In this document: piece by piece, positions 45,290 through 54,326 of the stretch
How positions within the stretch are numbered: the stretch's first letter is position 1
Layout: every line of letters begins with the position of its first letter
Source: Arachnia propionica
Lineage (GTDB): Bacteria; Actinomycetota; Actinomycetes; Propionibacteriales; Propionibacteriaceae
Assembly (NCBI GenBank): GCA_002748325.1
Contig: PDSD01000017.1
Span: forward strand, 1-54,326
Reading direction: 5' to 3'
Length of the DNA: 54,326 nucleotides
The notes under the pieces: generated by a model
The model's database searches: none
Told to the model about the DNA's origin: nothing
Seen by the model: only the letters and a program-made list of their open reading frames with translations
Translations under genes and position numbers: made by a program

Positions 45290-47059
45290 GTGGCCACAGC
45301 AATCAACAAGGTACTCATCGCCAATCGCGGTGAAATCGCCGTCCGCGTAATCCGGGCCGCCCGCGACGAGGCTATTTCTTCGGTGGCCGTCTACGCCGAC
45401 CCAGACCGGGATAGCTTGTTCGTCAAGCTGGCCGACGAAGCCTTCAGCCTGGTTGGTCAAACCGCGGCCGAAACCTACCTGGATGCCGACAAGATTCTGG
45501 ATATCGCCAGGCAGTCTGGCGCCGACGCCATCCATCCTGGCTACGGTTTCCTTGCCGAAAATGCCGACTTCGCCCGCGCCGTGATCGATGCTGGGCTGAT
45601 CTGGATTGGGCCGCCGCCCGAGGCGATCGAAAAGCTGGGCGACAAGGTGCAGGCCCGCCACATTGCGGCCAAGGTTGGGGCGCCGCAGGTGCCGGGCACC
45701 CCGGATCCGGTCGCCGACGCCGCGGAGGTGTTAGCGTTCGGCCAGCAATATGGCTATCCGGTTGCCATCAAGGCTGCCTTCGGTGGCGGCGGGCGTGGCC
45801 TGAAGATCGCCCACAGCGCCGACGAGGTGACCGAACAGTTCGAGTCGGCGACCCGCGAGGCGATCACGGCCTTCGGCCGGGGCGAATGCTTCGTGGAGCG
45901 CTATCTGGAACGCCCCCGTCACGTCGAGACGCAATGCCTAGCGGATGCACATGGCAACGTCGTCGTCATTTCCACCCGCGATTGCTCGCTGCAGCGGCGC
46001 CACCAGAAGCTGGTCGAGGAGGCCCCGGCACCGTTCCTGACCGCCGAGCAGCAGCAGCGGTTGTACGACAGCTCCAAGGCAATTCTGGCCGAGGCTGGCT
46101 ACGTGGGGGCCGGTACCTGCGAGTTCCTGGTCGGCATCGACGGCACCATTTCTTTCCTGGAGGTCAACACCAGGCTGCAGGTCGAGCATCCGGTCTCCGA
46201 GGAGGTCACCGATATCGACCTGGTGCGTGAGATGTTCCGTATTGCCCGCGGCGAAGTGATCGGCTACGACGATCCCAAGGTGAGCGGCCATGCCATCGAG
46301 TTCCGCATCAACGCCGAGGATCCGGGCAGCAGTTTCCTACCAGCCCCCGGCACTCTGTCTACCTGGCAGGCCCCCGGTGGCCCCGGGGTGCGCGTGGACC
46401 ACGGCTATCTGGCGGGTATGAACGTGCCCGGCAACTTCGATTCGTTGGTGGCCAAGATCATCGTGCGCGGCAAGACCAGAGAGCAAGCGCTGGAGCGTTC
46501 TCGCCGGGCAATGGCGGAATTGGTGGTTGAAGGCATGCCGACGGTGGTGCCATTCCATCGGGCTGTGCTGGAAGATCCAGCGTTCACCGCTGCCGACGGC
46601 AGCTTCCGAGTCCACACCAGGTGGATCGAGACGGAGTTTGACGGCGACATCTCCCCGTTCAGCGGCGCGCGCGGCGAGGAACTGGCGGACGAGGGGCAGC
46701 GAACGATCACCGTCGAGGTGGACGGGCGGCGCATGGAGGTGCGGCTACCTGCCGCATTTGCCGCGCATCCGACCTCGACTCAGTCGCCCCGCCCACGGAC
46801 TAGGCGGCACAAGACGCCGCAGGCCACTGCGGCTACGGCTAACGCCTTGCTGTGCCCGATGCAGGGCACGGTGGTCAAGGTCGCGGTCGCCGACGGCGAT
46901 ACCGTCACCGAAGGCCAGACCGTGATCGTGCTGGAGGCCATGAAGATGGAACAGCCACTCACGGCCCACAAAGATGGGGTGGTCACCGGGCTTGCTGCCA
47001 CGGTGGGCGAGAGCCTGTCCTCGGATGCCAAGGTCTGCGACATTATCGACCCGAGCTAG
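45290..47059 (+). CDS. accA: Acyl-CoA carboxylase alpha subunit (biotin carboxylase + biotin carrier)
   Basis: This 589-residue protein has the biotin carboxylase domain at the N-terminus ([33 protein letters not shown]; the ATP-grasp loop [33 protein letters not shown]) and the biotinyl domain at the C-terminus, with Lys552 in EAMKMEQ. The likely start is the GTG at 45290, seven bases after GGAGG; the frame runs 19 codons further without likeness. It works with AccD and AccE and is biotinylated by BirA, all within 6 kb. Confidence 0.96.
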   Translation: MATAINKVLIANRGEIAVRVIRAARDEAISSVAVYADPDRDSLFVKLADEAFSLVGQTAAETYLDADKILDIARQSGADAIHPGYGFLAENADFARAVIDAGLIWIGPPPEAIEKLGDKVQARHIAAKVGAPQVPGTPDPVADAAEVLAFGQQYGYPVAIKAAFGGGGRGLKIAHSADEVTEQFESATREAITAFGRGECFVERYLERPRHVETQCLADAHGNVVVISTRDCSLQRRHQKLVEEAPAPFLTAEQQQRLYDSSKAILAEAGYVGAGTCEFLVGIDGTISFLEVNTRLQVEHPVSEEVTDIDLVREMFRIARGEVIGYDDPKVSGHAIEFRINAEDPGSSFLPAPGTLSTWQAPGGPGVRVDHGYLAGMNVPGNFDSLVAKIIVRGKTREQALERSRRAMAELVVEGMPTVVPFHRAVLEDPAFTAADGSFRVHTRWIETEFDGDISPFSGARGEELADEGQRTITVEVDGRRMEVRLPAAFAAHPTSTQSPRPRTRRHKTPQATAATANALLCPMQGTVVKVAVADGDTVTEGQTVIVLEAMKMEQPLTAHKDGVVTGLAATVGESLSSDAKVCDIIDPS

Positions 47060-47122
47060 TCGTTAGCAGCTGTTTCCGGAAACCGGGTATGCCACCGACC
47101 GGTGGCCAACTACGATGTCGGT

Positions 47123-47917
47123 ATGACAGACCTTGAATTGGCTCGGCGCGCCGCCGAAGAACTGCGGCAGCGCACCGGCATCCCCGCTATCGATCTGGCG
47201 CTCGTGCTTGGTTCTGGCTGGTCTGCTGGCGCGGACGAGTTGGGCGAGAATCTCGCGACGCTAGAGCTTAGCGAGGTGGCCGGTTTCACCAGTCCCGTCG
47301 TCGCTGGCCATGGCGGTCAGCTACGCGTCTTGCGCACCGCCAGCGGCAAGATCGCGGCGGTGTTCACCGGCCGAACCCATTACTACGAGGGCCGCGGCGT
47401 CGCTGCTGTCGTGCACGGGGTACGAACCGCCGCCGCTTGGGGCGCGAGCCAGCTCATCTTGACCAACGGTTGCGGCGGGCTCAAGCCCGAATGGCTGCCT
47501 GGCACCGTCGTGGTCATCAACGATCACATCAACCTGACCGGTGACACGCCACTGGCCGGGGCCACTTTCGTCGATCTCACCCAGGCTTACAGCAAGCGGT
47601 TGCGCGACATCGCTCATGCGGCCGAGCCGAACCTGCCCGAGGGAATCTACGTCCAGTTCCGCGGTCCACAGTACGAAACCCCGGCGGAGGTGCGCATGGC
47701 TGGCATCTTGGGCGGCGACCTGGTTGGCATGTCGACGACGCTTGAGACTATCGCCGCTCGCGAGGCTGGGATGGAGGTGCTCGGGCTGTCGCTAGTCACC
47801 AATCAGGCGGCTGGGTTGAGCCCAACCGATCTCGACCACGCAGAGGTGCTGCAGGCGGGCCGGGACGCTGGCCCGCGACTCGCGGCACTGTTGCAGACGA
47901 TTGTGGGCCAGCTGTGA
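47123..47917 (+). CDS. Purine nucleoside phosphorylase
   Basis: This 264-residue trimeric-type phosphorylase splits inosine and guanosine to base and ribose-1-phosphate. LALVLGSGWSAGADEL, GRTHYYEGRG, LTNGCGGL, FRGPQYETPAEVRM and SLVTNQAAGL are present. I chose the ATG at 47123 over one seven codons earlier. TACGAT at 47111-47116 could be a -10 of a leaderless message. The inverted repeat CCACCGACCGGTGG (47092-47105) lies just upstream and could be an operator. It overlaps the next gene, which can use ribose-1-phosphate or hexose phosphates. Confidence 0.94.
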   Translation: MTDLELARRAAEELRQRTGIPAIDLALVLGSGWSAGADELGENLATLELSEVAGFTSPVVAGHGGQLRVLRTASGKIAAVFTGRTHYYEGRGVAAVVHGVRTAAAWGASQLILTNGCGGLKPEWLPGTVVVINDHINLTGDTPLAGATFVDLTQAYSKRLRDIAHAAEPNLPEGIYVQFRGPQYETPAEVRMAGILGGDLVGMSTTLETIAAREAGMEVLGLSLVTNQAAGLSPTDLDHAEVLQAGRDAGPRLAALLQTIVGQL

Positions 47918-49581
47918 TGAGCGTCGAAGCAATCCGCAGGCTGATCACCAAAGCCAACGAGTGGCGGGAGGTGGATCCAGATCCTGATACCCGAACCGAA
48001 TTGGCCGAACTGATCGCTGCCTGCGAGAACGATCCCGAGGCCGACGCCGCAGCCACGTTACGCGACATGTTTTCCGGCACGCTGCAATTCGGTACCGCCG
48101 GGCTACGCGGCGAACTGGGCCCTGGCCCCAACCGCATGAACCGCGTGGTGGTCGGGCGCGCGGCCGTTGGTATCGGCAGCTGGTTGACGGCCCGCGGCAA
48201 GCGCGGCGGCACCATCATCGTCGGCTACGATGCCCGCTTCAAGTCCCATGATTTTGCCGTCGAAACTGCCCGGCTGTTGCGCGGCGCGGGGTTCGAGGTG
48301 TTGCTCACCGAGGGCCATACCGCTACCCCCATCGTCGCCTTCGGCATCAAGGAATATGGCTGCGTCGCTGGCATCGTCGTAACAGCCTCGCATAACCCGC
48401 CGCGGGACAACGGCTACAAGGTTTACCTGGGCGACGGCTCGCAGATCGTGGCCCCGGTGGATAAGGAGATCTCCGAGCACATCGCCAAGGTCTCACCACG
48501 CGATTTGGTCACGATGACGCGCGACGATGACTACGACGTGCTCGACAACGAGCTGTTGGATGCCTACGTCGAGCACAACGTGAGCCTCGTGCCGAAGGGC
48601 GCCCCGAGGGAGCTGACTTGGGTGCATACGGCCATGCATGGCGTCGGCAGCGCCCCGTTGCGAGCGTTGGTTGCCGCCGCCGGGTTCCCGGCAGCCCACG
48701 AAGTCGCCAGCCAGGCCGAGCCCGACCCGAACTTCCCCACCGTCGCGTTCCCGAACCCGGAGGAAGCTGGCGCCATTGATCAAGCGCTCGACCTGGCCAA
48801 CCAAGTCAACGCCGATGTCGTGATAGCCAACGATCCCGACGCGGATCGCTGCGCGGTCGCGGCCGTGGTGGCTGGGCAGTGGCGGATGCTGACCGGCGAC
48901 GAGCTGGGCGCCATTTTGGGCCATGACGCGATTGCTCGCGGCGGTTCCGGGGTGCTGGCCAATTCGGTAGTGTCTTCGACGCTGCTTAGCCGGATGGCCC
49001 ATGTCGCCAAGCGCGAGCACGTAACGACCCTGACCGGCTTCAAGTGGATCGGCAGGGTACCGGGCCTAGCCTTCGGCTACGAGGAGGCCATCGGCTACTG
49101 CGTGGACCCGAAGAAGGTGCCCGACAAGGACGGCCTATCGGCCGCGTTGGCGGTGCTGCGGATCGTCGCCCAGTTGAAGTCCGAGGGCAAGACCCTTTCG
49201 GATCAGTTGGACGCCATCATGGCTCGCTATGGTCTGCATGCCACCGATCAGTTGGCGGTGCGGGTCAGCGACCTCAGCATCATCAGTGCCGCGATGGCCA
49301 AAATTCGTGCCACGCCGCCGAAGCGGCTGCTGGGCGAGTCGGTGGTGATCTCGGATCTTTCCGACGATCAGCGCAGCGACCTGCCGCCGACCGACGCGGT
49401 GGAGTTCACCGGCCAGCATGTGCACGTCGTAGTTCGGCCTTCCGGGACCGAGCCGAAGCTAAAGTGCTATCTGGAGGTGCGGATGCGCCCCAGCAAAGAC
49501 TTGGCAGCGGATCGAAAACTGGCAAGCGAACAGCTACAGCAGTTGCGAGACGAAATGTCGGAAGCCTTGGGGCTGACGTAA
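47917..49581 (+). CDS. Phosphohexomutase / phosphopentomutase-like (PgmB/PmmB type)
   Basis: This 554-residue alpha-phosphohexomutase has the phosphoserine loop TASHNPPRDNGYKVY, metal-binding NDPDADRCAVAAV, sugar-specificity GYEEAIGYCVDP and phosphate-binding RPSGTEPKLKCYLE. The one-base overlap with the phosphorylase stop (TGATG) couples the pair. That supports conversion of ribose-1-phosphate to ribose-5-phosphate, although glucose-1-phosphate is the other usual substrate of this group. A GTG three bases earlier is an alternative start. Confidence 0.92.
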   Translation: MSVEAIRRLITKANEWREVDPDPDTRTELAELIAACENDPEADAAATLRDMFSGTLQFGTAGLRGELGPGPNRMNRVVVGRAAVGIGSWLTARGKRGGTIIVGYDARFKSHDFAVETARLLRGAGFEVLLTEGHTATPIVAFGIKEYGCVAGIVVTASHNPPRDNGYKVYLGDGSQIVAPVDKEISEHIAKVSPRDLVTMTRDDDYDVLDNELLDAYVEHNVSLVPKGAPRELTWVHTAMHGVGSAPLRALVAAAGFPAAHEVASQAEPDPNFPTVAFPNPEEAGAIDQALDLANQVNADVVIANDPDADRCAVAAVVAGQWRMLTGDELGAILGHDAIARGGSGVLANSVVSSTLLSRMAHVAKREHVTTLTGFKWIGRVPGLAFGYEEAIGYCVDPKKVPDKDGLSAALAVLRIVAQLKSEGKTLSDQLDAIMARYGLHATDQLAVRVSDLSIISAAMAKIRATPPKRLLGESVVISDLSDDQRSDLPPTDAVEFTGQHVHVVVRPSGTEPKLKCYLEVRMRPSKDLAADRKLASEQLQQLRDEMSEALGLT

Positions 49582-49614
49582 CAAAGTGCCAAAACAGCTG
49601 AAGACACTGTTGCT

Positions 49615-51399
49615 ATGAAATCGATGCGCTGGGTGGTCGCCACCTCAGTTTTGGTTGTGCTGCTGGCCTGGTCGGCCGTCCCGGCCCACGCCGATGGCGC
49701 CCCTATCGCCAGCTATGAAGTCACGGTCACGCTGACCGAAGATGGGGCAGCCCGGGTCGTGATCGACATGACCATGGACTTTTCGGCTGAACGTGGGCGT
49801 GGGCCATACCTGACGCTGCCGAAACGCCAGGCCGATGCGGCCAACCCCGACGAGTGGTATGTGTTCGACTACGACGCCATCTCGATCTCCTCCCCAAGCG
49901 GAGCCGAGGACGCGGCAGACATCAGCGAAACCGAAAGTACCCTGACGATCCGCATTGGCGACGAAAACGTGTTCTATGAGTCTGCTCAGCGCTACCGGAT
50001 CAGCTATGTGGTTCGAGGCTTGATCGTGCCAAATCACCCGGAAAGCGGTCTCGATGAGTTCAACTGGAACGTGATCGGCGACGCCTGGGAATCCAGTATT
50101 GACAGCGTGGAGGTACGCGTTACTGGGCCGGTCGAAGTGGCCAAAACAGCCTGCTTCTACGGCCCGGACTTTCAGCAGCCGTGTGCCTCTCGCAGCGACG
50201 GCGCCACCGCCACTTACCAGGTCGCGTCGTTGCGGGCACATGAGCCAATGCAAGTAGTGGCTGGGTTCCCTGCGGGGACGTTTCCCGAGGTCAAGCCGAT
50301 GAAGGCAGAGCGCCACCCACCTTTCTCCCTGGAGCCGGTGCCGTTGGGCATCGTCGGGGCCCTGAGCGCGGGAGCAGTCGGGCTGGTTTACGGGCTGAAT
50401 CGACGCCATGCTCGTGACAAGCGTTACCTGGAGATGAGCCCGGGCATGGTGCCGTCCGCGTGGCAGCGTCCCCGCATCGGGACTGCTACCAGCAACCAGC
50501 CGCCGCCTATGCGGTTCGAGCCGCCGATAGGGGTTTCACCCGGCGAGATCGGGCTGCTCACCGACACCCGGGCAGACAATATCGACATCTCGGCTACCAT
50601 CATCGATCTGGCGGTGCGCGGTTATCTGCGCATAGATTCCGCCCCAGCAGGCGACACCCTAGTTTCGCTGCGCCAGCCACAAGCCGGGCTGAAACCGTTC
50701 GAGGCCGAGTTGCTGCAAGGGCTGTTTGCTCACGGCGACCGGGTCACGACGGCCCAACTACGCGACGAGAAATATGCCGGAACAATAGCCAAGGTGCGCG
50801 AGGCACTTACCGAGGCCGGGGTACAGCGCGGCTGGTTCAGTGCAAGACCCAATAAGCGGCACGCCACGGCATTCTGGTCGGGCACATTTAGCACTGCTGG
50901 CGGTTTCGCCGCGAGCAGCGTGGGCGCTGGCTCTGGCTGGGGGCTAATCGGGGTTCCCCTGATCCTCTTTGGGGTCGGAATGATGGCCACGGCCCATCGG
51001 TTCCGCAGCAGGACCGCGCTCGGGTCGGCGTATCTGGAACAGTCTCGCGGCTTCGAGCAGTACCTTCGTACTATTCAGGCTGACCACATCAGTTATTCCG
51101 CTGACGATGACCTTTTCAGCAGGTATCTGCCCTATGCCATGGTTTTCGGGCTGACCAAGCGTTGGGCCGAGGTGTTCGCGCACTCTCACTCACAAGGCCA
51201 GTTACCCAACGGCGACCTGAATTGGTTTCCTGGCCAAAGCTATGACCAGCCGCTCTTGTTTGCAGCTGCATTGTGGCGGGTGCATGAAAATTTCGATACC
51301 TCCATGAAAGCCGCAGATCAGGCGGCCTCGGCCAGCAGTGGCTCTTCCGGGTTCAGCGGCGGGGGTGGCCTCGGTGGCGGCGGGGGCGGTTCCTGGTGA
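49615..51399 (+). CDS. DUF2207 membrane protein
   Basis: This 594-residue protein has a signal peptide (VLVVLLAWSAVPAHA), an outer beta-rich domain (SYEVTVTLTEDGAARVVIDMTMDFS; EFNWNVIGDAWESSIDSVEVRVTG), a span near residue 245, a cytoplasmic winged-helix-like part (DISATIIDLAVRGYLRID), two more spans near 425-455, and a Gly/Ser tail (SGGGGLGGGGGGSW). Domain order and tail are typical of DUF2207. The function is unknown. Confidence 0.88.
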   Translation: MKSMRWVVATSVLVVLLAWSAVPAHADGAPIASYEVTVTLTEDGAARVVIDMTMDFSAERGRGPYLTLPKRQADAANPDEWYVFDYDAISISSPSGAEDAADISETESTLTIRIGDENVFYESAQRYRISYVVRGLIVPNHPESGLDEFNWNVIGDAWESSIDSVEVRVTGPVEVAKTACFYGPDFQQPCASRSDGATATYQVASLRAHEPMQVVAGFPAGTFPEVKPMKAERHPPFSLEPVPLGIVGALSAGAVGLVYGLNRRHARDKRYLEMSPGMVPSAWQRPRIGTATSNQPPPMRFEPPIGVSPGEIGLLTDTRADNIDISATIIDLAVRGYLRIDSAPAGDTLVSLRQPQAGLKPFEAELLQGLFAHGDRVTTAQLRDEKYAGTIAKVREALTEAGVQRGWFSARPNKRHATAFWSGTFSTAGGFAASSVGAGSGWGLIGVPLILFGVGMMATAHRFRSRTALGSAYLEQSRGFEQYLRTIQADHISYSADDDLFSRYLPYAMVFGLTKRWAEVFAHSHSQGQLPNGDLNWFPGQSYDQPLLFAAALWRVHENFDTSMKAADQAASASSGSSGFSGGGGLGGGGGGSW

Positions 51400-51405
51400 T
51401 TCCTC

Positions 51406-51431
51406 GGCAGGGCAATACTTTAGTTGCTGCC
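51406..51431. terminator. Weak hairpin between convergent DUF2207 and metG genes
   Basis: GGCA and GCAA pair with TTGC and TGCC across an 8-base loop, with a one- or two-base bulge. It lies in the 41-base gap where the genes meet tail to tail. There is no T-run, so this is tentative. Confidence 0.35.
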
Positions 51432-51440
51432 CGTACCGAA

Positions 51441-53240
51441 TCAGTCCGTGGCGATGGGCGCCCAGGCCGGGCCGGTCTCGGCTAGCTTCTCGTCCAGCTT
51501 GGCGAACAGCGGACTCGGCTTGCACAGCTGCGTACCGGGCACAATCGGGCGAGACTCCCAAACGGCCTGCGCGGCGGCGTAGTCGCCGGTCAGGATCGGG
51601 TAGGCGAAGTCGCCCTCGCTAACCTCCTGCAACTCCGGCTGCCCGGACCAGACACCCTGGCCGCCGAGCTGCTCGAAAATGCGCTGCGCGGCGTGCGGCA
51701 GGTAGGGCGTGAGCAGCGTGTTGCAGTCGCTAACCACCTGCAGCGCGACGTGCAGGATGGTGTCGCGACGAACCGGGTCGTCCTTTTTCTTCCACGGTTC
51801 CTGGTCGCTGAGGTACTTGTTGGCCAGGCCGACGATGCGCATGGCCTCAGTGATGCCAGCCTTGAACTTGCGGGCCGCGATCTGGTCGCCCACGGTCTCG
51901 AAGGCGCGCCGGGATTCGGCCAGCAGCGCCTCGTCCGCCGCCGTCAACTCCCCCGCTTCGGGGATCGCGCCGACGTTCTTGAAGGCCATCGAGATCGAGC
52001 GGTTCACCAGGTTGCCCCACTCGTTGGCCAGCTCGAAGTTGTTGCGGCGCACGAACTCTTCCCAGGTGAAGTCGGTGTCTTGGTTTTCCGGCCCGGCCAC
52101 CGCGATGTAGTAGCGCAGCGTGTCGGGCCCGAACTCCGCCAAGAAGTCGCCCACGAAGATGCTGGCCCCGCGAGACGAGGCCACCTTGGAGCCCTTCATG
52201 GTCAAGAACTCGCTGGAGACCACTTCGGTGGGCAGTTGCAGTTCGCCGAGGGCTTCGCTGGCCTGGCCGCCGACCGCGCCTTGGCCGTTGGCGCCCAGCA
52301 GCATGCCTGGCCAGATGACGGAGTGGAAGACGATGTTGTCTTTGCCCATGAAGTAGTAGGACTGCGCGCTCTCGGCGTTCCAGAACTTTCGCCAGGCCTC
52401 GGGGTCGCCGCTGCGGCGCGCCCATTCGATGGACGACGACAGGTAGCCGATGACCGCGTCGAACCAGACGTAGATGCGCTTCATCTTCGCGTCGCGCCAG
52501 CCGTCCAGCGGCACCGGGACGCCCCAGTCGAGGTCGCGGGTGATGGCCCTGGGCCGCAGGTCTTCGAGCAGGTTGTGGCTGAACTTCAGCACGTTGGGTC
52601 GCCATTCGGTGCGCCCGTCCAGCCATTCCCCCAGGGCGTCGGCCAGCTTGGGCAGGTCGAGGAAGAAGTGCTCGGTCTCGATGAACTTCGGCGTCTCGCC
52701 GTTGATCCGGGAGCGCGGGTTCTTCAAATCGGCGGGGTCGAGTTGGTTGCCGCAGTCGTCGCACTGGTCGCCGCGGGCCCCGTCGTAGCCGCAGATCGGG
52801 CAGGTGCCCTCGATGAAGCGGTCGGGCAGGGTGCGGCCGGTCGACGGCGAGATCGCGCCGAGCTGGGTCTGGGCGGTGATGTAGCCGTTGTCGTGCAGCG
52901 CGGTGAACATCTCTTGGACGACCCGGTAGTGGTTGGGGGTCGTGGTGCGGGTGTACAGGTCGTAGGTCAGGCCCAGGCCCTGCAGGTCGGTGGCGATCAC
53001 CCGGTGGTACTTGTCGGCGGTCTCGCGGGCGGTGAGGCCCTCTTGCTCGGCTTTCACCTGGATCGCGGTGCCGTGCTCGTCGGTGCCCGAGACCATCAGC
53101 ACGTTGTGGCCGCGCATTCGCATGAACCGCGCGAACACGTCCGAGGGCACGCCGAATCCGGAGACGTGACCGATGTGTCGGGGTCCATTTGCGTACGGCC
53201 AGGCTACGGCCGCCAATACGTCAGCACACATGGCTGCCAT
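51441..53240 (-). CDS. metG: Methionyl-tRNA synthetase
   Basis: This enzyme charges tRNA-Met. It has 599 residues. HIGH is intact ([10 protein letters not shown]). The zinc knuckle has CPICG and CDDCG near residue 150. The KMSKS loop reads KVASS within [14 protein letters not shown]; actinobacterial MetG proteins commonly have a similarly altered loop. [16 protein letters not shown] and [15 protein letters not shown] are also typical. An ATG at 53231 is an alternative start; neither has a ribosome site, and TAAGAT just upstream may be a -10 element. Confidence 0.96.
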   Translation of the reverse strand: MAAMCADVLAAVAWPYANGPRHIGHVSGFGVPSDVFARFMRMRGHNVLMVSGTDEHGTAIQVKAEQEGLTARETADKYHRVIATDLQGLGLTYDLYTRTTTPNHYRVVQEMFTALHDNGYITAQTQLGAISPSTGRTLPDRFIEGTCPICGYDGARGDQCDDCGNQLDPADLKNPRSRINGETPKFIETEHFFLDLPKLADALGEWLDGRTEWRPNVLKFSHNLLEDLRPRAITRDLDWGVPVPLDGWRDAKMKRIYVWFDAVIGYLSSSIEWARRSGDPEAWRKFWNAESAQSYYFMGKDNIVFHSVIWPGMLLGANGQGAVGGQASEALGELQLPTEVVSSEFLTMKGSKVASSRGASIFVGDFLAEFGPDTLRYYIAVAGPENQDTDFTWEEFVRRNNFELANEWGNLVNRSISMAFKNVGAIPEAGELTAADEALLAESRRAFETVGDQIAARKFKAGITEAMRIVGLANKYLSDQEPWKKKDDPVRRDTILHVALQVVSDCNTLLTPYLPHAAQRIFEQLGGQGVWSGQPELQEVSEGDFAYPILTGDYAAAQAVWESRPIVPGTQLCKPSPLFAKLDEKLAETGPAWAPIATD

Positions 53241-53274
53241 CTTAGCGGTGCAGGCAGCTGGCTGACGCTTCGGT

Positions 53275-53787
53275 TCACTCGAACAGCGAGGGCTGTCCTG
53301 GCGCCTCCGGCAGCGGGTCTGGTCGCGCTGGTTCGGTGCCGAAGCCTGGGCCGACGGCGACCGGCAGATTGTTGGCGTAGGCGGTGGCGGCGGCGCGGGC
53401 GCGTTCGTCGGCGGCTTCGTTGAGCGGATGCCCGGCGTGGCCCTTGACCCATTCGAACTGCACTTGGCGGCCCTGCAGCGCCTGGTCGAGCTGCTGCATG
53501 AGGTCCTGGTTGAGCACGGGCTTGTTATCGGCTTTCTTCCAGCCGCGGCGTTTCCAGCCGGGCAGCCATTTGGTGAGCGAGTCGATGACGTACTTGGAGT
53601 CGCAGAGAATCCGAATCGGCTCGCTGCCGGTGGCGCGCAGCAGGTCGAGTACGGCCATCAGCTCACCCCGGTTGTTGGTGGCCAGTTCCCAGCCGCCCGC
53701 GGCCCAGTGCTCGTCGTCGATGTACCAGGCCCAGCCGGCCGGGCCGGGGTTGCCCAGCGCGGAGCCGTCGGCTGCCGCGATGATCAC
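53275..53787 (-). CDS. rnhA: Ribonuclease H, type I
   Basis: This enzyme cleaves the RNA strand of RNA-DNA hybrids. It has 170 residues, with catalytic residues Asp7 ([16 protein letters not shown]), Glu42 (NNRGEL), Asp63 (LCDSKYVID) and Asp127 (NEAADERA). A basic handle ([18 protein letters not shown]) and an extra C-terminal tail of about 30 residues are present. It overlaps the adenosine deaminase gene by 4 bases. Confidence 0.96.
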   Translation of the reverse strand: MIIAAADGSALGNPGPAGWAWYIDDEHWAAGGWELATNNRGELMAVLDLLRATGSEPIRILCDSKYVIDSLTKWLPGWKRRGWKKADNKPVLNQDLMQQLDQALQGRQVQFEWVKGHAGHPLNEAADERARAAATAYANNLPVAVGPGFGTEPARPDPLPEAPGQPSLFE

Positions 53788-54326
53788 CGGAGCTCCAGCC
53801 GGGCTGCGGCATAGGCGGGCTTGATGATGCCCTCGATCAGGGCGACGCGCTGATCGTAGGGCAGGAACGCCGCCGTCATGGCGTCGACGGTGATGCGCTC
53901 TACGTCGTCGATGCCCCAGCCGAAGGCCTCGCTGAGCAGCGCGAATTCGCGGCTTAGGCTGGTGCGGCTCATCAGTCGGTTGTCGCAGCTGACGGTGATC
54001 TTGAAGCCTTGGCGGTAGAGCACGCCGATGGGGTGATCGGCGATCTGTTCGGCGATGCCGGTTTGCAGGTTGGAGGTGGGGCAGACTTCCAGCGGAATCC
54101 GGTGGTCGCGGATGAAGCCCGCCAGGCCTCCCAGCCGGTAGCTGCCGTCGTCGGCTGGGGTGAGGTCCTCGATGATGCGTACGCCGTGGCCGAGCCGCCG
54201 GGCGCCGCAGAGGTGTACGGCCTCGCGGATGGAGTCCAGCCCGTCGGCCTCCCCGGCATGGATGGTCAGGTTGATGTCGTTCAGCCGCAAGTATTCGAAC
54301 TCCGCGGCGAACCGGCTGGGCCGAAA
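53784..54326 (-). CDS. add: Adenosine deaminase (3' part, start outside window)
   Basis: This enzyme deaminates adenosine to inosine, feeding the purine nucleoside phosphorylase encoded 6 kb away. About 180 C-terminal residues are present, open to the window edge (FRPSRFAAEFEYLRLND in frame). Metal-site and substrate motifs seen are LTIHAGEADGLDSI, the catalytic-His block LGHGVRI, LEVCPTSNLQTG and VSCDNRLMSRTSLSREF. The N-terminal HxH metal site lies outside the window. Confidence 0.93.
   Translation of the reverse strand, partial: FRPSRFAAEFEYLRLNDINLTIHAGEADGLDSIREAVHLCGARRLGHGVRIIEDLTPADDGSYRLGGLAGFIRDHRIPLEVCPTSNLQTGIAEQIADHPIGVLYRQGFKITVSCDNRLMSRTSLSREFALLSEAFGWGIDDVERITVDAMTAAFLPYDQRVALIEGIIKPAYAAARLELR

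Noticed and set aside
51693-53423. 576-codon open frame on the plus strand across metG
   Set aside because: It mirrors metG on the other strand; such frames are an artefact of GC-rich third positions, and the protein is low complexity with no motif.

Overview
The window is 54.3 kb of high-GC, tightly packed bacterial chromosome. It comes from an actinomycete (Actinomycetota). The evidence is a WhiB regulator, DUF3039, DUF3499, DUF5719 and TIGR03089 proteins, a DivIVA/Scy-type coiled-coil pair, an acyl-CoA carboxylase with a small epsilon subunit, and gene blocks I remember from Mycobacterium (clpS-DUF2017-murI-rph-rdgB; sahH; SIS protein-manB-DUF3499-metallopeptidase-whiB; birA/accD-accE-maf-accA; purine nucleoside phosphorylase-pgm; add). 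I cannot name a genus. There are no insertion sequences, phage genes or CRISPR arrays.

Layout. 1-1.6 kb: the tail of an unknown gene, tRNA-Leu(UAG) and DNA polymerase IV. 1.6-9.3 kb: an iron-controlled island. A phosphopantetheinyl transferase and a divergent adenylation-carrier-membrane acyltransferase gene share one DtxR/IdeR-type operator. A lipoprotein histidine phosphatase has a second operator, and an FbpABC-type ferric iron importer has a weaker third. The acyltransferase gene and the phosphatase gene are both frameshifted. 9.4-17 kb: an amidase, then a long leftward operon clpS-DUF2017-murI-rph-rdgB-thyA-folA-LOG, probably including a nitroreductase, with most joints overlapping or only a few bases wide. 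17-22.7 kb: nicotinate phosphoribosyltransferase, 4-alpha-glucanotransferase, an RDD membrane protein, an MFS exporter and DUF3039. 22.7-28.5 kb: a leftward operon DUF3499-manB-Trm112-SIS-cation efflux-aroQ-sahH.

28.5-41.5 kb is a cell-envelope and polar-growth region: whiB with a giant membrane glycosyltransferase and a DUF5719 protein, GDP-mannose synthesis (manC here, manB nearby), two adjacent coiled-coil cytoskeletal proteins, a second glycosyltransferase and two LCP ligases. 41.5-47 kb gathers biotin-dependent acyl-CoA carboxylation: birA, accD, accE and the biotinylated accA, with maf and a lipoprotein between. 47-54.3 kb holds purine nucleoside phosphorylase, a phosphohexomutase, a DUF2207 membrane protein, metG, rnhA and the 3' part of adenosine deaminase.

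The most unusual part is the iron island. One gene encodes an acyl/aminoacyl-AMP ligase, a carrier domain and a multi-pass acyltransferase. It resembles a Dlt-type surface acylation pathway fused into one polypeptide, next to its own carrier-activating enzyme and under iron control. In the sequence as given, that gene is interrupted.
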